Assembly: GCA_022071965.1 (NCBI GenBank)
Contig: JAJVIQ010000020.1
Location: 1-64,000 of the forward strand
Origin: Gammaproteobacteria bacterium
GTDB taxonomy: Bacteria; Pseudomonadota; Gammaproteobacteria; JAJPIJ01
Length of the DNA: 64,000 nt
Reading direction: 5' to 3'
The position numbers were made by a program, and so were the translations under genes. Below are positions 52,312 through 62,698 of this stretch, in pieces. A model generated the notes under the pieces. The model made no database searches and was not told where the DNA came from. It worked only from the letters and a program-made list of their open reading frames with translations. Position 1 is the stretch's first letter, and every line of letters begins with the position of its first letter.

Positions 52312-53277
52312 TCAGCGCAGCTCGATCCGCGAGGCCATCGCCTCGGTCATGGTTCTCCCGAGGCGTCTGGCGAAGCGATCGAGAACGGGCTCGTGCGGCG
52401 TGTAATCGACGATATCCTCGGCCTTCACCACTTCGCGGGCGACGTAGCTCGCACTGCCGAGCGCGTCCACGAGGCCCAGCTCGACCGCCTGCACACCGGT
52501 CCAGATGAGGCCGCTGAAAAGCTTCGGGTCCCGGGCGAGCCGATCGCCGCGTCCCCGCTTCACCGTGTTGACGAACTGCTCGTGGATCTCCTTGAGCAGG
52601 CCGCGCGCATGATCCACCTCCTGCGGCTTGAGCGGGGAAAACGGGTCGAGGAACCCTTTGTCTTCGCCGGCCGTCAGCAGCCGGCGTTCGACACCGAGCT
52701 TCTCCATGGTGCCGGTGAAGCCGAATCCATCCATGAGCACGCCGATGGAACCCACCACGCTCGCCTTGTCGGCATAGATCTCGTCGGCCGCGGCGGCGAC
52801 GTAGTAGCCGCCCGAGGCGCACATGTCGGTGATCACCGCGTAGAGCTTCTTCTCCGGGTATTTCTCGCGCAGCCGAACGATCTCATCACTGATGTAGCCC
52901 GCCTGCACGGGGCTGCCGCCCGGGCTGTTGATGCGGAGGATCACCGCCGCGGAATGCTTGTTCTTGAAGGCATCGCGCAGCGCACCGACAATATTGTCGG
53001 CACTCGCCTCGCCGTCGGCCGCGATGACGCCGTTGACCTCGATCAGCGCGGTGTGGCGGCCGGCGGCCAGTGGCGATCCGCCCATTCCGCCCGACTTGAA
53101 CATGAACAGGAGCAGGAGCAGATAGGCGAAACCGAGCAACTTGAAGAAGATGCCCCAGCGGCGTGCCCGCCGTTGCTCCTCCAGTGCGGCATAGGCGAAC
53201 CTGTCGATGATCTGCTGCTGCCAGTTCGACGCCTGCGGCGCCGAACCCGGCGGGATACTCGTCGTGTTCTCAGTCAT
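52312..53277 (-). CDS. sppA: Signal peptide peptidase SppA, short (S49) form
   Basis: A 321-residue inner-membrane protease with one N-terminal TM helix (about 42-60) and a periplasmic catalytic domain. Ser155 (D-M-C-A-S-G-G-Y-Y) and Lys207 (AGEDKGFLDPF) are the probable Ser/Lys dyad; RINSPGGSPVQAG and KASVVGSIGVLMD are conserved. At this length it is the single-repeat form rather than E. coli's duplicated enzyme. Its start overlaps the rluC stop (ATGA). Confidence 0.94.
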   Translation of the reverse strand: MTENTTSIPPGSAPQASNWQQQIIDRFAYAALEEQRRARRWGIFFKLLGFAYLLLLLFMFKSGGMGGSPLAAGRHTALIEVNGVIAADGEASADNIVGALRDAFKNKHSAAVILRINSPGGSPVQAGYISDEIVRLREKYPEKKLYAVITDMCASGGYYVAAAADEIYADKASVVGSIGVLMDGFGFTGTMEKLGVERRLLTAGEDKGFLDPFSPLKPQEVDHARGLLKEIHEQFVNTVKRGRGDRLARDPKLFSGLIWTGVQAVELGLVDALGSASYVAREVVKAEDIVDYTPHEPVLDRFARRLGRTMTEAMASRIELR

Positions 53278-54281
53278 GATTTCTTGCGTCCCGCTTGGCG
53301 TGTTGGTCCGGCTGCGATCGGCGTCGACGGAGGGAGCGTGCCAAGCACGCTTTCCAGTTCGGCCGGCAGAGGCGATTCTACTGTCATCGCCGTCCCGGTT
53401 TCGAGCGGGATCTCCAGCCGCTCCGCGTGCAGAAACAACCGCCGCAGCCCGAGTGCATGCATGCGCCGGTTGAAGACACTCTCACCATACTTTTCGTCTC
53501 CCGCGATGGGAAAGCCGGCGTGACTCGCATGCACACGGATCTGGTGCGTGCGGCCGGTCTCGAGATCGGCGCTGAGCAGACTGCAGCCCTCGAACTGCCG
53601 GCGCAGCGCGAAGTGAGTGACGGCGTGCTTGCCGGCGCGTTGATCGACTCGCACCACCGCCTCGCCGCCGGTGCGCAATTCCCTCTTCAGTGACGAGGAG
53701 ACGGTACGGTCCGCTCCCTTCCACGCGCCCCGTGCCAGCAGCAGGTACCGCTTGCCGATCCGGCCTTCCCGGAGCTGCCCGTGCAGGCGCCGCAGGCTGC
53801 GCATCGACTTGGCGATGATGAGGCAGCCGGAGGTGTCGCGATCAAGGCGATGAGCGAGTTCCAGAAAATGTCCTGCGCCACGGGCGTTGCGCAGGGTCTC
53901 GATGAGGCCGTAGCGAAGGCCGGACCCGCCGTGGACGGCCATGCCGGAGGGCTTGTCGACGACCAGCATCTGCTCATCTTCGTACAGGATCCGGCCCTCC
54001 AGGAACTGGCCGCGCACGCCGCTCCCCCGGGCCGCCCGCGGCTCGGCCTCCCGTCGGATCGGCGGTAGCCGGACGAGATCGGCCTCCTCCACCCGGGTTT
54101 CAGGCCTGGCCCGCCGCCCATTGATACGGATTTCGCCGCGCCGCAGCATGCGGTAGATGTGACTCTTCGGGACGTTGCCGAGCAGGGAAACCAGCAGGTT
54201 GTCGATGCGCCGGCCGGCCTGATCGGCATCGATCTGCAGGTGGCTGACCGCCTCGGTCCGCAGCGGGGGTCTCGGGCTCAT
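53274..54281 (-). CDS. rluC: RluA-family 23S rRNA pseudouridine synthase (RluC)
   Basis: A 335-residue enzyme with an N-terminal S4 RNA-binding domain (GRRIDNLLVSLLGNVPKSHIYRM) and the catalytic domain with H-R-L-D147-R-D-T-S-G. ATG at 54281 gives a sensible start; a longer ATG at 54341 would run into the divergent rne promoter region. Position opposite rne and before sppA identifies it as RluC (positions 955/2504/2580 in E. coli 23S rRNA). Confidence 0.92.
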   Translation of the reverse strand: MSPRPPLRTEAVSHLQIDADQAGRRIDNLLVSLLGNVPKSHIYRMLRRGEIRINGRRARPETRVEEADLVRLPPIRREAEPRAARGSGVRGQFLEGRILYEDEQMLVVDKPSGMAVHGGSGLRYGLIETLRNARGAGHFLELAHRLDRDTSGCLIIAKSMRSLRRLHGQLREGRIGKRYLLLARGAWKGADRTVSSSLKRELRTGGEAVVRVDQRAGKHAVTHFALRRQFEGCSLLSADLETGRTHQIRVHASHAGFPIAGDEKYGESVFNRRMHALGLRRLFLHAERLEIPLETGTAMTVESPLPAELESVLGTLPPSTPIAAGPTRQAGRKKS

Positions 54282-54640
54282 GGGTGGCGCGGTTTTATTG
54301 CCGCCGGATGACGCGACTGCTATAGTGCTCAGGGCTGACATTGTACAGCTAACTTATAGTTTTGATTCGAAATTTGTGCCGACAACCCCGGCGCGCCAGG
54401 AGGCGAAGCCACTGGCGGCGGGAGGCGTGCCGGCACCGCGGCGGATGCATGCAGGGCGCATTGCGCCAGCGGAATTTGGAAGAGTCCCGACATCACCGCA
54501 GCGAAAAGCGGTGTTTATCAAGGCGTTCCTCCCTCCTGCGCGGATCGAAGCGCCCCGCATGGGGCCCGGCCAGGCTCGGCGACTGCCGGCCCGGGGTCAT
54601 CCGATCGCGGGGAATGGGCGCCAGACAGGATTACTCAAAA
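54282..54640 (+). promoter_or_regulatory. Promoter region and long leader of rne
   Basis: 359 bases between the divergent rluC and rne starts. The first 90 bases are AT-rich with two TATAGT boxes (54321-54326 and 54355-54360), the former 16 bases after TTGCCG. That leaves an untranslated leader of about 280 bases. In E. coli a leader of this kind is cut by RNase E itself to hold its level constant; the sequence here is GC-rich and self-complementary enough for the same, but I did not fold it. Confidence 0.5.
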
Positions 54641-57040
54641 ATGAAAAGAATGCTCATCAACGCGACTCATCCGGAGGAGCTGCGCGTTGCGCTCGTCGAC
54701 GGCCAGAAACTTTATGACCTCGACATCGAATCCACCGGCCGGGAGCAGCGGAAATCCAACATCTACAAGGGCCGCATCATACGGCTGGAACCCAGCCTGG
54801 AGGCCGCCTTCGTCGACTACGGCGCCGATCGCCACGGCTTCCTGCCCCTGAAAGAGGTCGCCCGCAACTACTTTGCCGAGGCCGCCCAGTCCGGCCGCCC
54901 GAACATCCGGGAGGCATTGCGCGAGGGACAGGAGCTCGTCGTTCAGGTTGAGAAGGACGAGCGTGGCAACAAGGGGGCGGCGCTGACCACCTTCATCAGC
55001 CTGCCGGGTCGCTACCTGGTGCTGATGCCCAACAATCCGAGGGCGGGTGGCGTCTCACGGCAGATCGAGGGGGCCGAGCGCGACGATGCCCGCGACGCCA
55101 TGAACTCCCTGGTGGTGCCCGACGGGATGGGGCTCATACTGCGCACGGCAGGGGTCGGCAAGGCCGCCGAGGAGCTGCAGTGGGACCTGGAATACCTGCT
55201 CAAGCTGTGGAATGCCATCGACGAGGCCTCGCGCCAGCGGCCGGCACCGTTTCTCATCTATCAGGATCGCGACGTCATCATCCGCGCCATCCGCGATTAC
55301 CTGCGCAGCGACATCGGCGAGATCCTCATCGACGACAAATCGCTGCACGAAAAGGCGCAGGATTTCATGCAGCAGGTCATGCCGAACAACCTGCGCAAGC
55401 TCAAGCATTACAGCGACAGCATTCCGCTGTTCACCCGGTATCAGATAGAGAGCCAGATCGAATCGGCATTCGAGCGTGAGGTGAAGCTGCCCTCCGGCGG
55501 CGCACTGGTCATCGAGCCCACCGAGGCCCTCATCACCATCGACATCAACTCCGCCAAGGCCACGCGCGGCGGGGACATCGAAGAGACGGCGCTGAACACC
55601 AATCTCGAGGCGGCCGACGAGGTGGCGCTGCAGTTGCGGCTGCGCGACCTGGGCGGCCTCATTGTCATCGACTTCATCGACATGATGAGTCAGAAAAACC
55701 AGCGCCTGGTCGAAAATCAGTTGCGCGAGGCGCTCAAGGTCGATCGGGCGCGGGTCCAGATCGGAAAGATCTCCCGCTTTGGCCTGCTCGAGATGTCACG
55801 GCAGCGGTTGCGCCCCTCGCTGGTCGAGTTCAGCCACATCGTCTGTCCGCGTTGCAGCGGCAACGGGGCCATACGCAGCGTGGAATCCCTGTCGCTGTCC
55901 ATCCTCCGCCTCATGGAGGAGGAGGCCATGAAGGAGTCCACCGTCAAGGTCGTGGTGCAGGTGCCGGTCGACGCGGCGACGTTCCTCCTGAACGAGAAGC
56001 GGCGCGAGATCTGGCGCATCGAGGACCGCTACGACGTCTCGGTGATCGTGATCCCGAACATGAATCTGGAGACGCCTCATTACCAGGTTCAGCGCATACG
56101 CGACCAGGATGCCGCGCTGGCAGCCCAGATCGGGACCAGTTACAAGCTGGTCGCGCCAACGGAGCCCGAGGCCGCGGTCGAAGGCACGGCGGCGTCCCCG
56201 CGGGCGGCGCAGGAGGAACCCGCGGTGAAGGACATACATCGTCAGATGACGCCTGCACCCATCGTCGCCGAGATCGAAACGCCGGCGGCCGCGCCGCCCC
56301 CCGGAGGCGGCTTCGTCAAGCGGGTGCTTGCGATGTTGTTCGGCGCCCGGCCGACGCAGGCGGCGGCCGCGCCGCCCGCGCCCGCACCGCGTCCGGACCG
56401 CCCGTCGCCGGGCGGGAGACGAGGCCCGCCGCGCCAGGAGCAGCGTCGCGAACAACAGCGTGACCGACGCGAGCGGCGCGATCAGGGACCACGGCGCGAC
56501 GATGCCCAGCAGCGACGCCTGCCGCCGCAGGCAGGGGCCGCGGGCGACATGCAGCCTCGCCCGGAACTGAAGGCCCGTGAACGCGAGGAGACCGAGGAGG
56601 GCGGGACGGATGACGGTCGGCGCGGCCGACGTGGTCGGCGCGGCGGTCGCAATCGCAACCGGCGGCGTGAGGGCGAACGCAATCCGGCGCCGGCCGGCCA
56701 GGGCGCGGCCGCGGCGCCGGGTCGCGAAGGCCAGGATGCGGGCATGCCTGCTGCCGGCCTCGAGCCGACGCCGGCGGAACGGATCGACGACGGTTCTTCG
56801 CGCGAGTCGGCCGCCGTTGCCGCGCCGGCCGCGGAGCGTGCCCCGGTGCCCGTGGACCATCGCCTGGCGTTCGCCCCGGAACCCAGGTCCGCCTCGCAGG
56901 CCACCGCCCCCGAGTCGGTCACGACTTTTCCGCCGGAGGGCGCGTTCTCCCGTCCCGAACCGGACGACGAGGCCCGCGCGCCCGCGGTCCACGGGGAAAA
57001 CGCGGCGTCCCAGGGGTCGGGTTCCGAGAGGCATGGCTAG
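54641..57040 (+). CDS. rne: Ribonuclease E
   Basis: A 799-residue endoribonuclease and degradosome scaffold. N-terminal S1 domain ([22 protein letters not shown]), 5'-sensor and DNase I-like catalytic region with [13 protein letters not shown] and [13 protein letters not shown] (metal-binding Asp residues), and the zinc link Cys402-P-R-Cys405. After about residue 520 the tail turns Pro/Ala-rich with an Arg-rich RNA-binding block, marking RNase E rather than RNase G; it includes a short amphipathic stretch ([15 protein letters not shown]) that could bind the membrane. ATG at 54641 gives [18 protein letters not shown], the standard start. Confidence 0.96.
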   Translation: MKRMLINATHPEELRVALVDGQKLYDLDIESTGREQRKSNIYKGRIIRLEPSLEAAFVDYGADRHGFLPLKEVARNYFAEAAQSGRPNIREALREGQELVVQVEKDERGNKGAALTTFISLPGRYLVLMPNNPRAGGVSRQIEGAERDDARDAMNSLVVPDGMGLILRTAGVGKAAEELQWDLEYLLKLWNAIDEASRQRPAPFLIYQDRDVIIRAIRDYLRSDIGEILIDDKSLHEKAQDFMQQVMPNNLRKLKHYSDSIPLFTRYQIESQIESAFEREVKLPSGGALVIEPTEALITIDINSAKATRGGDIEETALNTNLEAADEVALQLRLRDLGGLIVIDFIDMMSQKNQRLVENQLREALKVDRARVQIGKISRFGLLEMSRQRLRPSLVEFSHIVCPRCSGNGAIRSVESLSLSILRLMEEEAMKESTVKVVVQVPVDAATFLLNEKRREIWRIEDRYDVSVIVIPNMNLETPHYQVQRIRDQDAALAAQIGTSYKLVAPTEPEAAVEGTAASPRAAQEEPAVKDIHRQMTPAPIVAEIETPAAAPPPGGGFVKRVLAMLFGARPTQAAAAPPAPAPRPDRPSPGGRRGPPRQEQRREQQRDRRERRDQGPRRDDAQQRRLPPQAGAAGDMQPRPELKAREREETEEGGTDDGRRGRRGRRGGRNRNRRREGERNPAPAGQGAAAAPGREGQDAGMPAAGLEPTPAERIDDGSSRESAAVAAPAAERAPVPVDHRLAFAPEPRSASQATAPESVTTFPPEGAFSRPEPDDEARAPAVHGENAASQGSGSERHG

Positions 57041-57049
57041 CATCGCCGG

Positions 57050-57083
57050 GCCGCGCGCTGGCGGACCACCCGCGGGGCGCGGC
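57050..57083. terminator. Hairpin between convergent rne and prfC
   Basis: GCCGCGC (57050-57056) and GCGCGGC (57077-57083) form a perfect 7-base stem with a 20-base loop in the 45-base gap between stop codons. No T-run on either strand. Confidence 0.35.
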
Positions 57084-57085
57084 GT

Positions 57086-58666
57086 TCAGTGCTCGCGGGA
57101 GTCGCCGAAGCTCACCTCCGGCCATCTCTCCATCGTCAACTCCAGGTTGACGCGGGTCGGCGCCAGGTAGGTGAGATTGCCGGCGCCGTCGGTGGCGAGA
57201 TTGGCGTGGCATTTCTGCTGGAACTGCATGAGCTTCGCCGCATCCTCGCACCGGATCCATCGGGCGATGGCGATGCCGATGGGTTCAAAGGTGCATTCGA
57301 CGTTGTACTCGTATTTCAGGCGCCAGGCCACCACGTCGAACTGCAACGCGCCGACCGCCCCGAGAATGAGATCGTTGCCGTGGACCGGCCGGAATACCTG
57401 GGTGGCGCCCTCCTCGCTCAGCTGCACCAGACCCTTTTGCAGTGCCTTCACCCGCAGCGGGTCGCGGAGCACGACGCGACGGAAGAGATCCGGGGCGAAG
57501 TAGGGTATCCCCGTGAACTTCAGCTTCTCGCCCTCGGTAAAGGTGTCTCCGATTTGTATGGTGCCGTGATTGTGGATCCCGAGTATGTCTCCCGGCCAGG
57601 CTGCCCCGGCCTGATCGCGATCCCGGGCCATGAATCGCAGTGCGCCGCTGATGCTCACGTCCTTGCCGGTGCGAACCTGATACGCCCGCATCCCGTTCTC
57701 GTATCGCCCTGAGCATACGCGCAGGAAGGCGACCCGATCGTGATGTGCGGGATCCATGTTCGCCTGGATCTTGAATACGAAGCCGCTGAACTTCTCTTCC
57801 TGGGGCCGGACCCGCCGCTCCAGCGCCTCGCGCGGTCGCGGCGGCGGCGCATGCTCGACGAAATAGTCCAGCAGTTCGCGCACGCCGAAGCTGTTCAGGG
57901 CCGAGCCGAACAGTACGGGCGTGAGCCGGCCGGCGAGAAATTCCGTCTCATCCGGAGGGTCACCGGCGCCGCCCAGAAGTTCCAGGGCCTCCTCGAACTC
58001 TGCCCGCTGCGGTCCGAGCGCCTCGGCAACGGCGGGATCCTTCAGATCCCGAATGACATTGCCCTCCGCGGCACCGTCGTCGCTGCGCGAGCGGAAAAGG
58101 CGCAAGTGCCGTGTGATGAGATGACAGACGCCGCGGAATCGCGTCCCCGAGCCGATCGGCCAGGTCACGGCGGCGCAACGGATCTTCAGCACGCGCTCGA
58201 TCTCGTCCATCAGGTCGAGTGGATCGCGGCTCTCGCGGTCGAGCTTGTTGATGAACGTGATGATCGGGGTGTCCCGCATGCGGCAGACCTCCATCAGCTT
58301 GATGGTGCGTTCCTCCACGCCCTTGGCGGCGTCGATCACCATCAATGCCGCGTCCACGGCGGTCAGCGTGCGATAGGTGTCTTCCGAGAAGTCCTCGTGG
58401 CCCGGCGTGTCGAGCAGATTGATGATGCGGCTCCGATAGATGAACTGCATCACCGAGGAGGTGACGGATATGCCGCGCTGCTTCTCGATCTCCATCCAGT
58501 CGGAAGTGGCGTGGCGCGAGCTTTTCCTGCCTTTTACAGTACCGGCGATTTGGATTGCGCCGCCCAGGAGCAGGAGCTTCTCCGTCAGGGTCGTCTTGCC
58601 GGCATCCGGGTGCGAGATGATGGCGAAGGTTCGCCGGCGTGAGATCTCACGTTGGAGTTCCGACAT
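57086..58666 (-). CDS. prfC: Peptide chain release factor 3
   Basis: A 526-residue translational GTPase that recycles RF1/RF2. G1 [12 protein letters not shown], switch region [15 protein letters not shown]3 [17 protein letters not shown]4 NKLD; the effector segment [16 protein letters not shown] and the C-terminal domains are of RF3 type, not EF-G. Length equals the E. coli protein closely. It converges on rne and lies 19 bases beyond the acpS end. Confidence 0.96.
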   Translation of the reverse strand: MSELQREISRRRTFAIISHPDAGKTTLTEKLLLLGGAIQIAGTVKGRKSSRHATSDWMEIEKQRGISVTSSVMQFIYRSRIINLLDTPGHEDFSEDTYRTLTAVDAALMVIDAAKGVEERTIKLMEVCRMRDTPIITFINKLDRESRDPLDLMDEIERVLKIRCAAVTWPIGSGTRFRGVCHLITRHLRLFRSRSDDGAAEGNVIRDLKDPAVAEALGPQRAEFEEALELLGGAGDPPDETEFLAGRLTPVLFGSALNSFGVRELLDYFVEHAPPPRPREALERRVRPQEEKFSGFVFKIQANMDPAHHDRVAFLRVCSGRYENGMRAYQVRTGKDVSISGALRFMARDRDQAGAAWPGDILGIHNHGTIQIGDTFTEGEKLKFTGIPYFAPDLFRRVVLRDPLRVKALQKGLVQLSEEGATQVFRPVHGNDLILGAVGALQFDVVAWRLKYEYNVECTFEPIGIAIARWIRCEDAAKLMQFQQKCHANLATDGAGNLTYLAPTRVNLELTMERWPEVSFGDSREH

Positions 58667-58684
58667 GACTGAAAACCGATCGGA

Positions 58685-59083
58685 TCAGGACGAATTCCGC
58701 GGCTGGCATCCCTCGAGCGTGACCATGGCGATCGAGTACTCACCCTCGTCGCTCAGGCTCACGTGACTGCGCGTGACGCCGAGATGGTCCACCCTGTCCC
58801 GCGCACCGCCGACGAATTCGAGCAATGGCTTGCCGCGGGCGTCGCTGCCGACGATGATGTCGCACGCGTAGACGCCGCCGGCGAAGCCGGTGCCCAGCGC
58901 CTTGGCGGCCGCCTCCTTGGCGGCAAACCGCTGCGCCAGGAATTCGGGTTTGCGCCTGGAGCCGGCGAACCGCGCGTATTCCGAGTCGTGCAGTATGCGG
59001 CGCGCCAGCCGCTCGCCGTAACGCGCCATCCCGGTGCGCATGCGTGCGATTCGCACCATGTCCACGCCTATTCCGATGATCAC
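58685..59083 (-). CDS. acpS: Holo-[acyl-carrier-protein] synthase
   Basis: A 132-residue phosphopantetheinyl transferase that activates [14 protein letters not shown] carries the metal-binding Asp, and [18 protein letters not shown] the catalytic Glu/Lys region. GTG at 59083 overlaps the pdxJ stop (GTGA); no ATG gives the expected N-terminus. The order pdxJ-acpS is standard. Confidence 0.95.
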   Translation of the reverse strand: MIIGIGVDMVRIARMRTGMARYGERLARRILHDSEYARFAGSRRKPEFLAQRFAAKEAAAKALGTGFAGGVYACDIIVGSDARGKPLLEFVGGARDRVDHLGVTRSHVSLSDEGEYSIAMVTLEGCQPRNSS

Positions 59084-59817
59084 CGGCGCGCCTCGACCAT
59101 CAGTCGTTTCATCTCCCGCACGGCCTCCTCCATGCCACTGAGGATCGCGCGCGACACGATCGCGTGACCGATATTGAGCTCCCGCACCACGGCGATGGCG
59201 GCCACGGGCTGCACGTTGTGATAGGCCAGCCCATGTCCCGCATTGACATGCAGGCCGCAGTGGTGCGCGAAGTTCGCCGCGCCCTGCAGGCGTTCCAGCT
59301 CGGCCTGGCGCGAATGTGGATCGGCCGCCTCGGCGTAGTTGCCCGTATGCAGTTCGATGACCGGCGCCCCGCAATCCGCAGCCGCCTCGATCTGGCGTTC
59401 GTCGGCATCGATGAACAGCGACACCCGAATGCCGGAATCGCCAAGCCGGCGGCAAGCCGATCGCACCCGGCTCAGCTGTCCGGCCACATCGAGTCCGCCC
59501 TCCGTGGTCAGTTCCTCGCGCCGCTCCGGCACCAGGCAGCAGTCCCGGGGTTTGAGGCGGCGCGCGATGCGCAGCATTTCATCGGTCACCGCCATCTCCA
59601 GGTTCAGGCGCGTCTGCAGGACCTCTTTCAGCACGGCGACGTCACGATCCTGGATGTGCCGGCGGTCCTCCCGGAGGTGCACGGTAATGCTGTCGGCGCC
59701 CGCCCGTTCGGCAGCGAGCGCCGCGTCGACCGGATCCGGGCAGCGTGCGCGACGGGCCTGTCTGAGCGTGGCCACGTGATCGACGTTAACGCCTAAGAAG
59801 ATGAATGCGTCGTGCAT
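59080..59817 (-). CDS. pdxJ: Pyridoxine 5'-phosphate synthase
   Basis: A 245-residue TIM-barrel enzyme, last step of the DXP-dependent vitamin B6 route. [18 protein letters not shown] opens the protein; [32 protein letters not shown]-like [11 protein letters not shown] and [13 protein letters not shown] line the active site. ATG at 59817 gives a normal length. It supplies PLP for the aminotransferase and other enzymes here. Confidence 0.96.
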   Translation of the reverse strand: MHDAFIFLGVNVDHVATLRQARRARCPDPVDAALAAERAGADSITVHLREDRRHIQDRDVAVLKEVLQTRLNLEMAVTDEMLRIARRLKPRDCCLVPERREELTTEGGLDVAGQLSRVRSACRRLGDSGIRVSLFIDADERQIEAAADCGAPVIELHTGNYAEAADPHSRQAELERLQGAANFAHHCGLHVNAGHGLAYHNVQPVAAIAVVRELNIGHAIVSRAILSGMEEAVREMKRLMVEARR

Positions 59818-59908
59818 GCGTCTGGGGGAGGCAGATGAGAATTGCGGGCCGCGCGAATTGTACCAGCCCGGCGGCTGTTCCGCTCGCGCGTGCGGCCGGG
59901 GGTGCCGC

Positions 59909-60625
59909 TCAGTACTCGTCGAACCAGGCGCGGCTGTGCAACGGTTTGTCGCCCAGATGCAGCCGGAGCAGGACGCGCAACAGGCGCTTGGCCTCGGCAC
60001 GGTGCAGTGGCGCCGTCAGTTGCTCGCGGTTGAGCGCCAGCAGCGTCGCGCCGGAGATCGCAATGCCTGCCTCAGGCGCCGCGCCCCCATCCCGAACGGC
60101 TGTCGGTCCATGCCCGGGGACGTAGCGGTAGAGGCGTTCCGGCTCGACCGGTCGCGCGGTGTCCGCGTCGCTGTCGAGAATGACGCCGTAGCCGGCGGTC
60201 TGCAGCAGGTGCTTTTCGAATATTCGTAACGTCGGCTCCGCGGCAGCAGGCTCCGCCGCCAGTCGTCCCAGCGCCGCCCGGTAACGTGCGAACAGCTCCG
60301 GATGCGCGTCGTTGCGGGGCAGGGCCCGGAGCAGCAGTTCGTTCAGATAGAACGCGCACAGCGCGGTCCGCCCGCTGAAGACGAACGGCTCGCCTGCCGC
60401 CTCCACCTGCGCGAGCGTCACCAGCTCGCTGCGGCGCGTCGACCATGCGGCCAGCAGCGGGCGGAATGGCTGCAACAGGGCGGCGAGCGGATTGCCGCGT
60501 CGCGTCACGCCCTTGGCCACCGCGCCGACCCGGCCGTGTTTCGCGGAGAACAATTCGACCAGCAGACTGGATTCCCGATAGCTGCGGCGGTGCAGGACAC
60601 AGGCCTCGTGGAGTTCAGTCTGCAC
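59909..60625 (-). CDS. recO: DNA repair protein RecO
   Basis: A 238-residue recombination mediator with an N-terminal OB fold ([33 protein letters not shown]) and a helical C-terminal domain without zinc cysteines, as in other gammaproteobacteria. It lies between era and pdxJ, its usual place. The 91-base gap to pdxJ shows nothing notable. Confidence 0.93.
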   Translation of the reverse strand: MQTELHEACVLHRRSYRESSLLVELFSAKHGRVGAVAKGVTRRGNPLAALLQPFRPLLAAWSTRRSELVTLAQVEAAGEPFVFSGRTALCAFYLNELLLRALPRNDAHPELFARYRAALGRLAAEPAAAEPTLRIFEKHLLQTAGYGVILDSDADTARPVEPERLYRYVPGHGPTAVRDGGAAPEAGIAISGATLLALNREQLTAPLHRAEAKRLLRVLLRLHLGDKPLHSRAWFDEY

Positions 60626-60660
60626 GCTCCGGATTCCCTCGTTGACTGCGGACGGAGCGA

Positions 60661-61551
60661 TCAGTCCGCGACGTCGATACCGAGCTGCCGTAACAGGCGG
60701 CTGTCATCGGCCCAATTCTCCTTGACCCGCACCCAGGTCTGCAGGAAGACCTGGCGGCCCAGAAACCGCTCGATGTCGTGGCGCGCCTGTTCGCCTATCC
60801 GTCGCAGCATCTGGCCGCCCTTGCCGACAATGATGGGCTTCTGACCCTTCCTCTCCACCCAGATCGTCGCGGCGATTCGTGTCATGCGTTCTTCATCCTT
60901 GAATTCATCGATGACGACGGTGGTGGCATAGGGGAGTTCCTCACCCAGCAGCCGGACGAGTTTTTCCCGGACGATCTCCGCCACGAAGAACCGCTCGCTG
61001 CGGTCGGAGATCTGATGGCCGTCGTAAAGATGGGCCCGTTCGGGGAGCAGCGCGACGATGCATCGGCGCAAGGCATCGATATTGTCTCCGTTGCGCGCAC
61101 AGACCGGCAGGATGTCATGAAACGCATGCTTGGCGGCGAGATCTCCGAGCACAGGCAGCAGCTTCTTCTTCTCCCTGAAGAGATCGACCTTGTTGACCGC
61201 CAGGATGACAGGCAGGCCCGAGGCCTTGATCCGCGCGAGTGCGTGATCGTCGACATCGGTCCACCGGTCGGCCTGCACCACGAAGAGCACCAGGTCGACA
61301 CCTTCGAGGGCGTTCAGGGCCTCGCGGTTCATGGAGCGATTGAGCGCCTTCGCGGGGCGCAGCTGCAGGCCGGGCGTGTCCACGTACACGACCTGCGTCT
61401 CGCCCTCGGTCTGTATGCCCAGTATGCGCTGGCGCGTGGTCTGCGGTTTGCGGGAAGTGATGCTGAGCTTCTGGCCGAGCAGCCGGTTCAGGAGCGTCGA
61501 TTTGCCGACGTTCGGACAGCCGAAAATGGCAACGATACCGCAACGGGGCAT
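60661..61551 (-). CDS. era: GTPase Era
   Basis: A 296-residue GTPase for 16S rRNA maturation. G1 GCPNVGKST, switch TTRQRILGI, G3 DTPGLQ, G4 NKVD, and a C-terminal KH domain (VERKGQKPIIVGKGGQMLRRIGEQAR). ATG at 61551 follows the rnc stop by one base, so translation is coupled. Confidence 0.96.
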   Translation of the reverse strand: MPRCGIVAIFGCPNVGKSTLLNRLLGQKLSITSRKPQTTRQRILGIQTEGETQVVYVDTPGLQLRPAKALNRSMNREALNALEGVDLVLFVVQADRWTDVDDHALARIKASGLPVILAVNKVDLFREKKKLLPVLGDLAAKHAFHDILPVCARNGDNIDALRRCIVALLPERAHLYDGHQISDRSERFFVAEIVREKLVRLLGEELPYATTVVIDEFKDEERMTRIAATIWVERKGQKPIIVGKGGQMLRRIGEQARHDIERFLGRQVFLQTWVRVKENWADDSRLLRQLGIDVAD

Positions 61552-61552
61552 G

Positions 61553-62233
61553 CTAGTCCTGCCGGGCGTCCGGGCCGCGCAGGCGCGCGAGCATCCGCTC
61601 GGCAGCCTGTTGTTCGGCATGCCGCCGGCTGCTTCCCTCCCCGGTGACGGGAGCCATGGCATCCTCCAGCATGCATTCGACGACGAAATGCTGGTCGTGA
61701 GGGGCACCCTCCACCCCCGTCGTGCGGTAGACCGGCAGTGGCCGACCGCGCGCCTGCAGCCACTCCTGCAGCGCCGTCTTGGGATCCTTGGTCGTCTCCG
61801 CCGCGGACAGTTTCGCAATCCGTCGACCGAACAGACGCGTGATCGCGGCGCGGCAGGCCTCGTAGCCGCCGTCCAGATAGATGGCGCCGAGGATCGCCTC
61901 CAGCGCGTTCGCGAGAATGGAGGCCCGGCGAAAGCCGCCGCTCCTGAGCTCGCCCTCGCCGAGGCGCAGATGCGCGCCGAGATCGAGCTCGACCGCCAGG
62001 TCGGCGAGGGTCTCCCGGCGCACCAGCGCGGCACGCAGGCGGGTCAGCAGCCCCTCATCGGCGTCCGGGAAGCGACGGTACAGCTCCTCCGCGACGATCA
62101 GCCCGAGCATCGCGTCGCCCAGGAACTCCAGGCGCTCGTTGTGAGGATTACCCGCACTGCGATGGGTGAGCGCCTGCGTGCACAGGCGCCCGTCGGTGAA
62201 TTCGTATTGAAGTATCGTGGACAGTTTGGCCAA
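61553..62233 (-). CDS. rnc: Ribonuclease III
   Basis: A 226-residue double-stranded-RNA endonuclease: N-terminal catalytic domain with NERLEFLGDAML and a C-terminal dsRNA-binding domain (DPKTALQEWLQARGRPLPVY ... AEQQAAERML). The TTG at 62233 is preferred: it follows GGAGG by five bases and gives the same length as E. coli RNase III. The longest ATG (62308) would add 25 Pro/Gly-rich residues and overlap the upstream gene by 26 bases. It is followed directly by era. Confidence 0.9.
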   Translation of the reverse strand: MAKLSTILQYEFTDGRLCTQALTHRSAGNPHNERLEFLGDAMLGLIVAEELYRRFPDADEGLLTRLRAALVRRETLADLAVELDLGAHLRLGEGELRSGGFRRASILANALEAILGAIYLDGGYEACRAAITRLFGRRIAKLSAAETTKDPKTALQEWLQARGRPLPVYRTTGVEGAPHDQHFVVECMLEDAMAPVTGEGSSRRHAEQQAAERMLARLRGPDARQD

Positions 62234-62282
62234 GACGGCCTCCGGCCTGCGCCCGGGTTCGCCGCCGGCGTGGCCGGTGCGC

Positions 62283-62684
62283 TCAGGGGGAATAGGCCGG
62301 GATGGCAATCTGCTTGTCCACCTTGAGGACGACGTCGAGCGCGCCCAGGAAGGGGGCGCGGATCTCGTACTTCATGCTCATGGTGCGGCCTTCATTGTCC
62401 TTGTTCTTGGTGACGGTGAAGATCTTCTTCAGATCCTCCTGGCGGCTGAACTTGTCCACATCCTCGATCTCGAAATGCCGCAGCAGTCTGTTCTTCATGT
62501 CGCTCTCTTCGAGGGTGCGAATGTCCGGTTGCGTGGCGATCGACTGCATCGCCTTCTCGACCTTGAATTTCTCCATGTACAGCGGCAGGAGCTTGATGAC
62601 AACCAGCGCCGAGACGCCGATGAGCACGCCGTAGAACAACAATTCCCAAAGACTCAGACCACGCTGCCGATGCAATAGGTTCAT
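62283..62684 (-). CDS. DUF4845 membrane protein
   Basis: A 133-residue protein with one N-terminal TM helix after a pilin-like RQRGLSLWELLFYGVLIGV start, then a soluble alpha/beta domain (LLPLYMEKFKVEKAMQSI, VLKVDKQIAI). DUF4845 proteins lie between lepB and rnc in many gammaproteobacteria; their function is unknown, though the location hints at a link to protein export or RNA processing. ATG at 62684 follows GGGGAGG. Confidence 0.9.
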   Translation of the reverse strand: MNLLHRQRGLSLWELLFYGVLIGVSALVVIKLLPLYMEKFKVEKAMQSIATQPDIRTLEESDMKNRLLRHFEIEDVDKFSRQEDLKKIFTVTKNKDNEGRTMSMKYEIRAPFLGALDVVLKVDKQIAIPAYSP

Positions 62685-62698
62685 CTCGCCCCTCCCCG

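Noticed and set aside
62234-62308. Longer RNase III starting at ATG 62308
   Set aside because: It would add 25 Pro/Gly/Arg-rich residues and overlap the upstream gene, whereas TTG 62233 has GGAGG at good spacing and gives the E. coli length.
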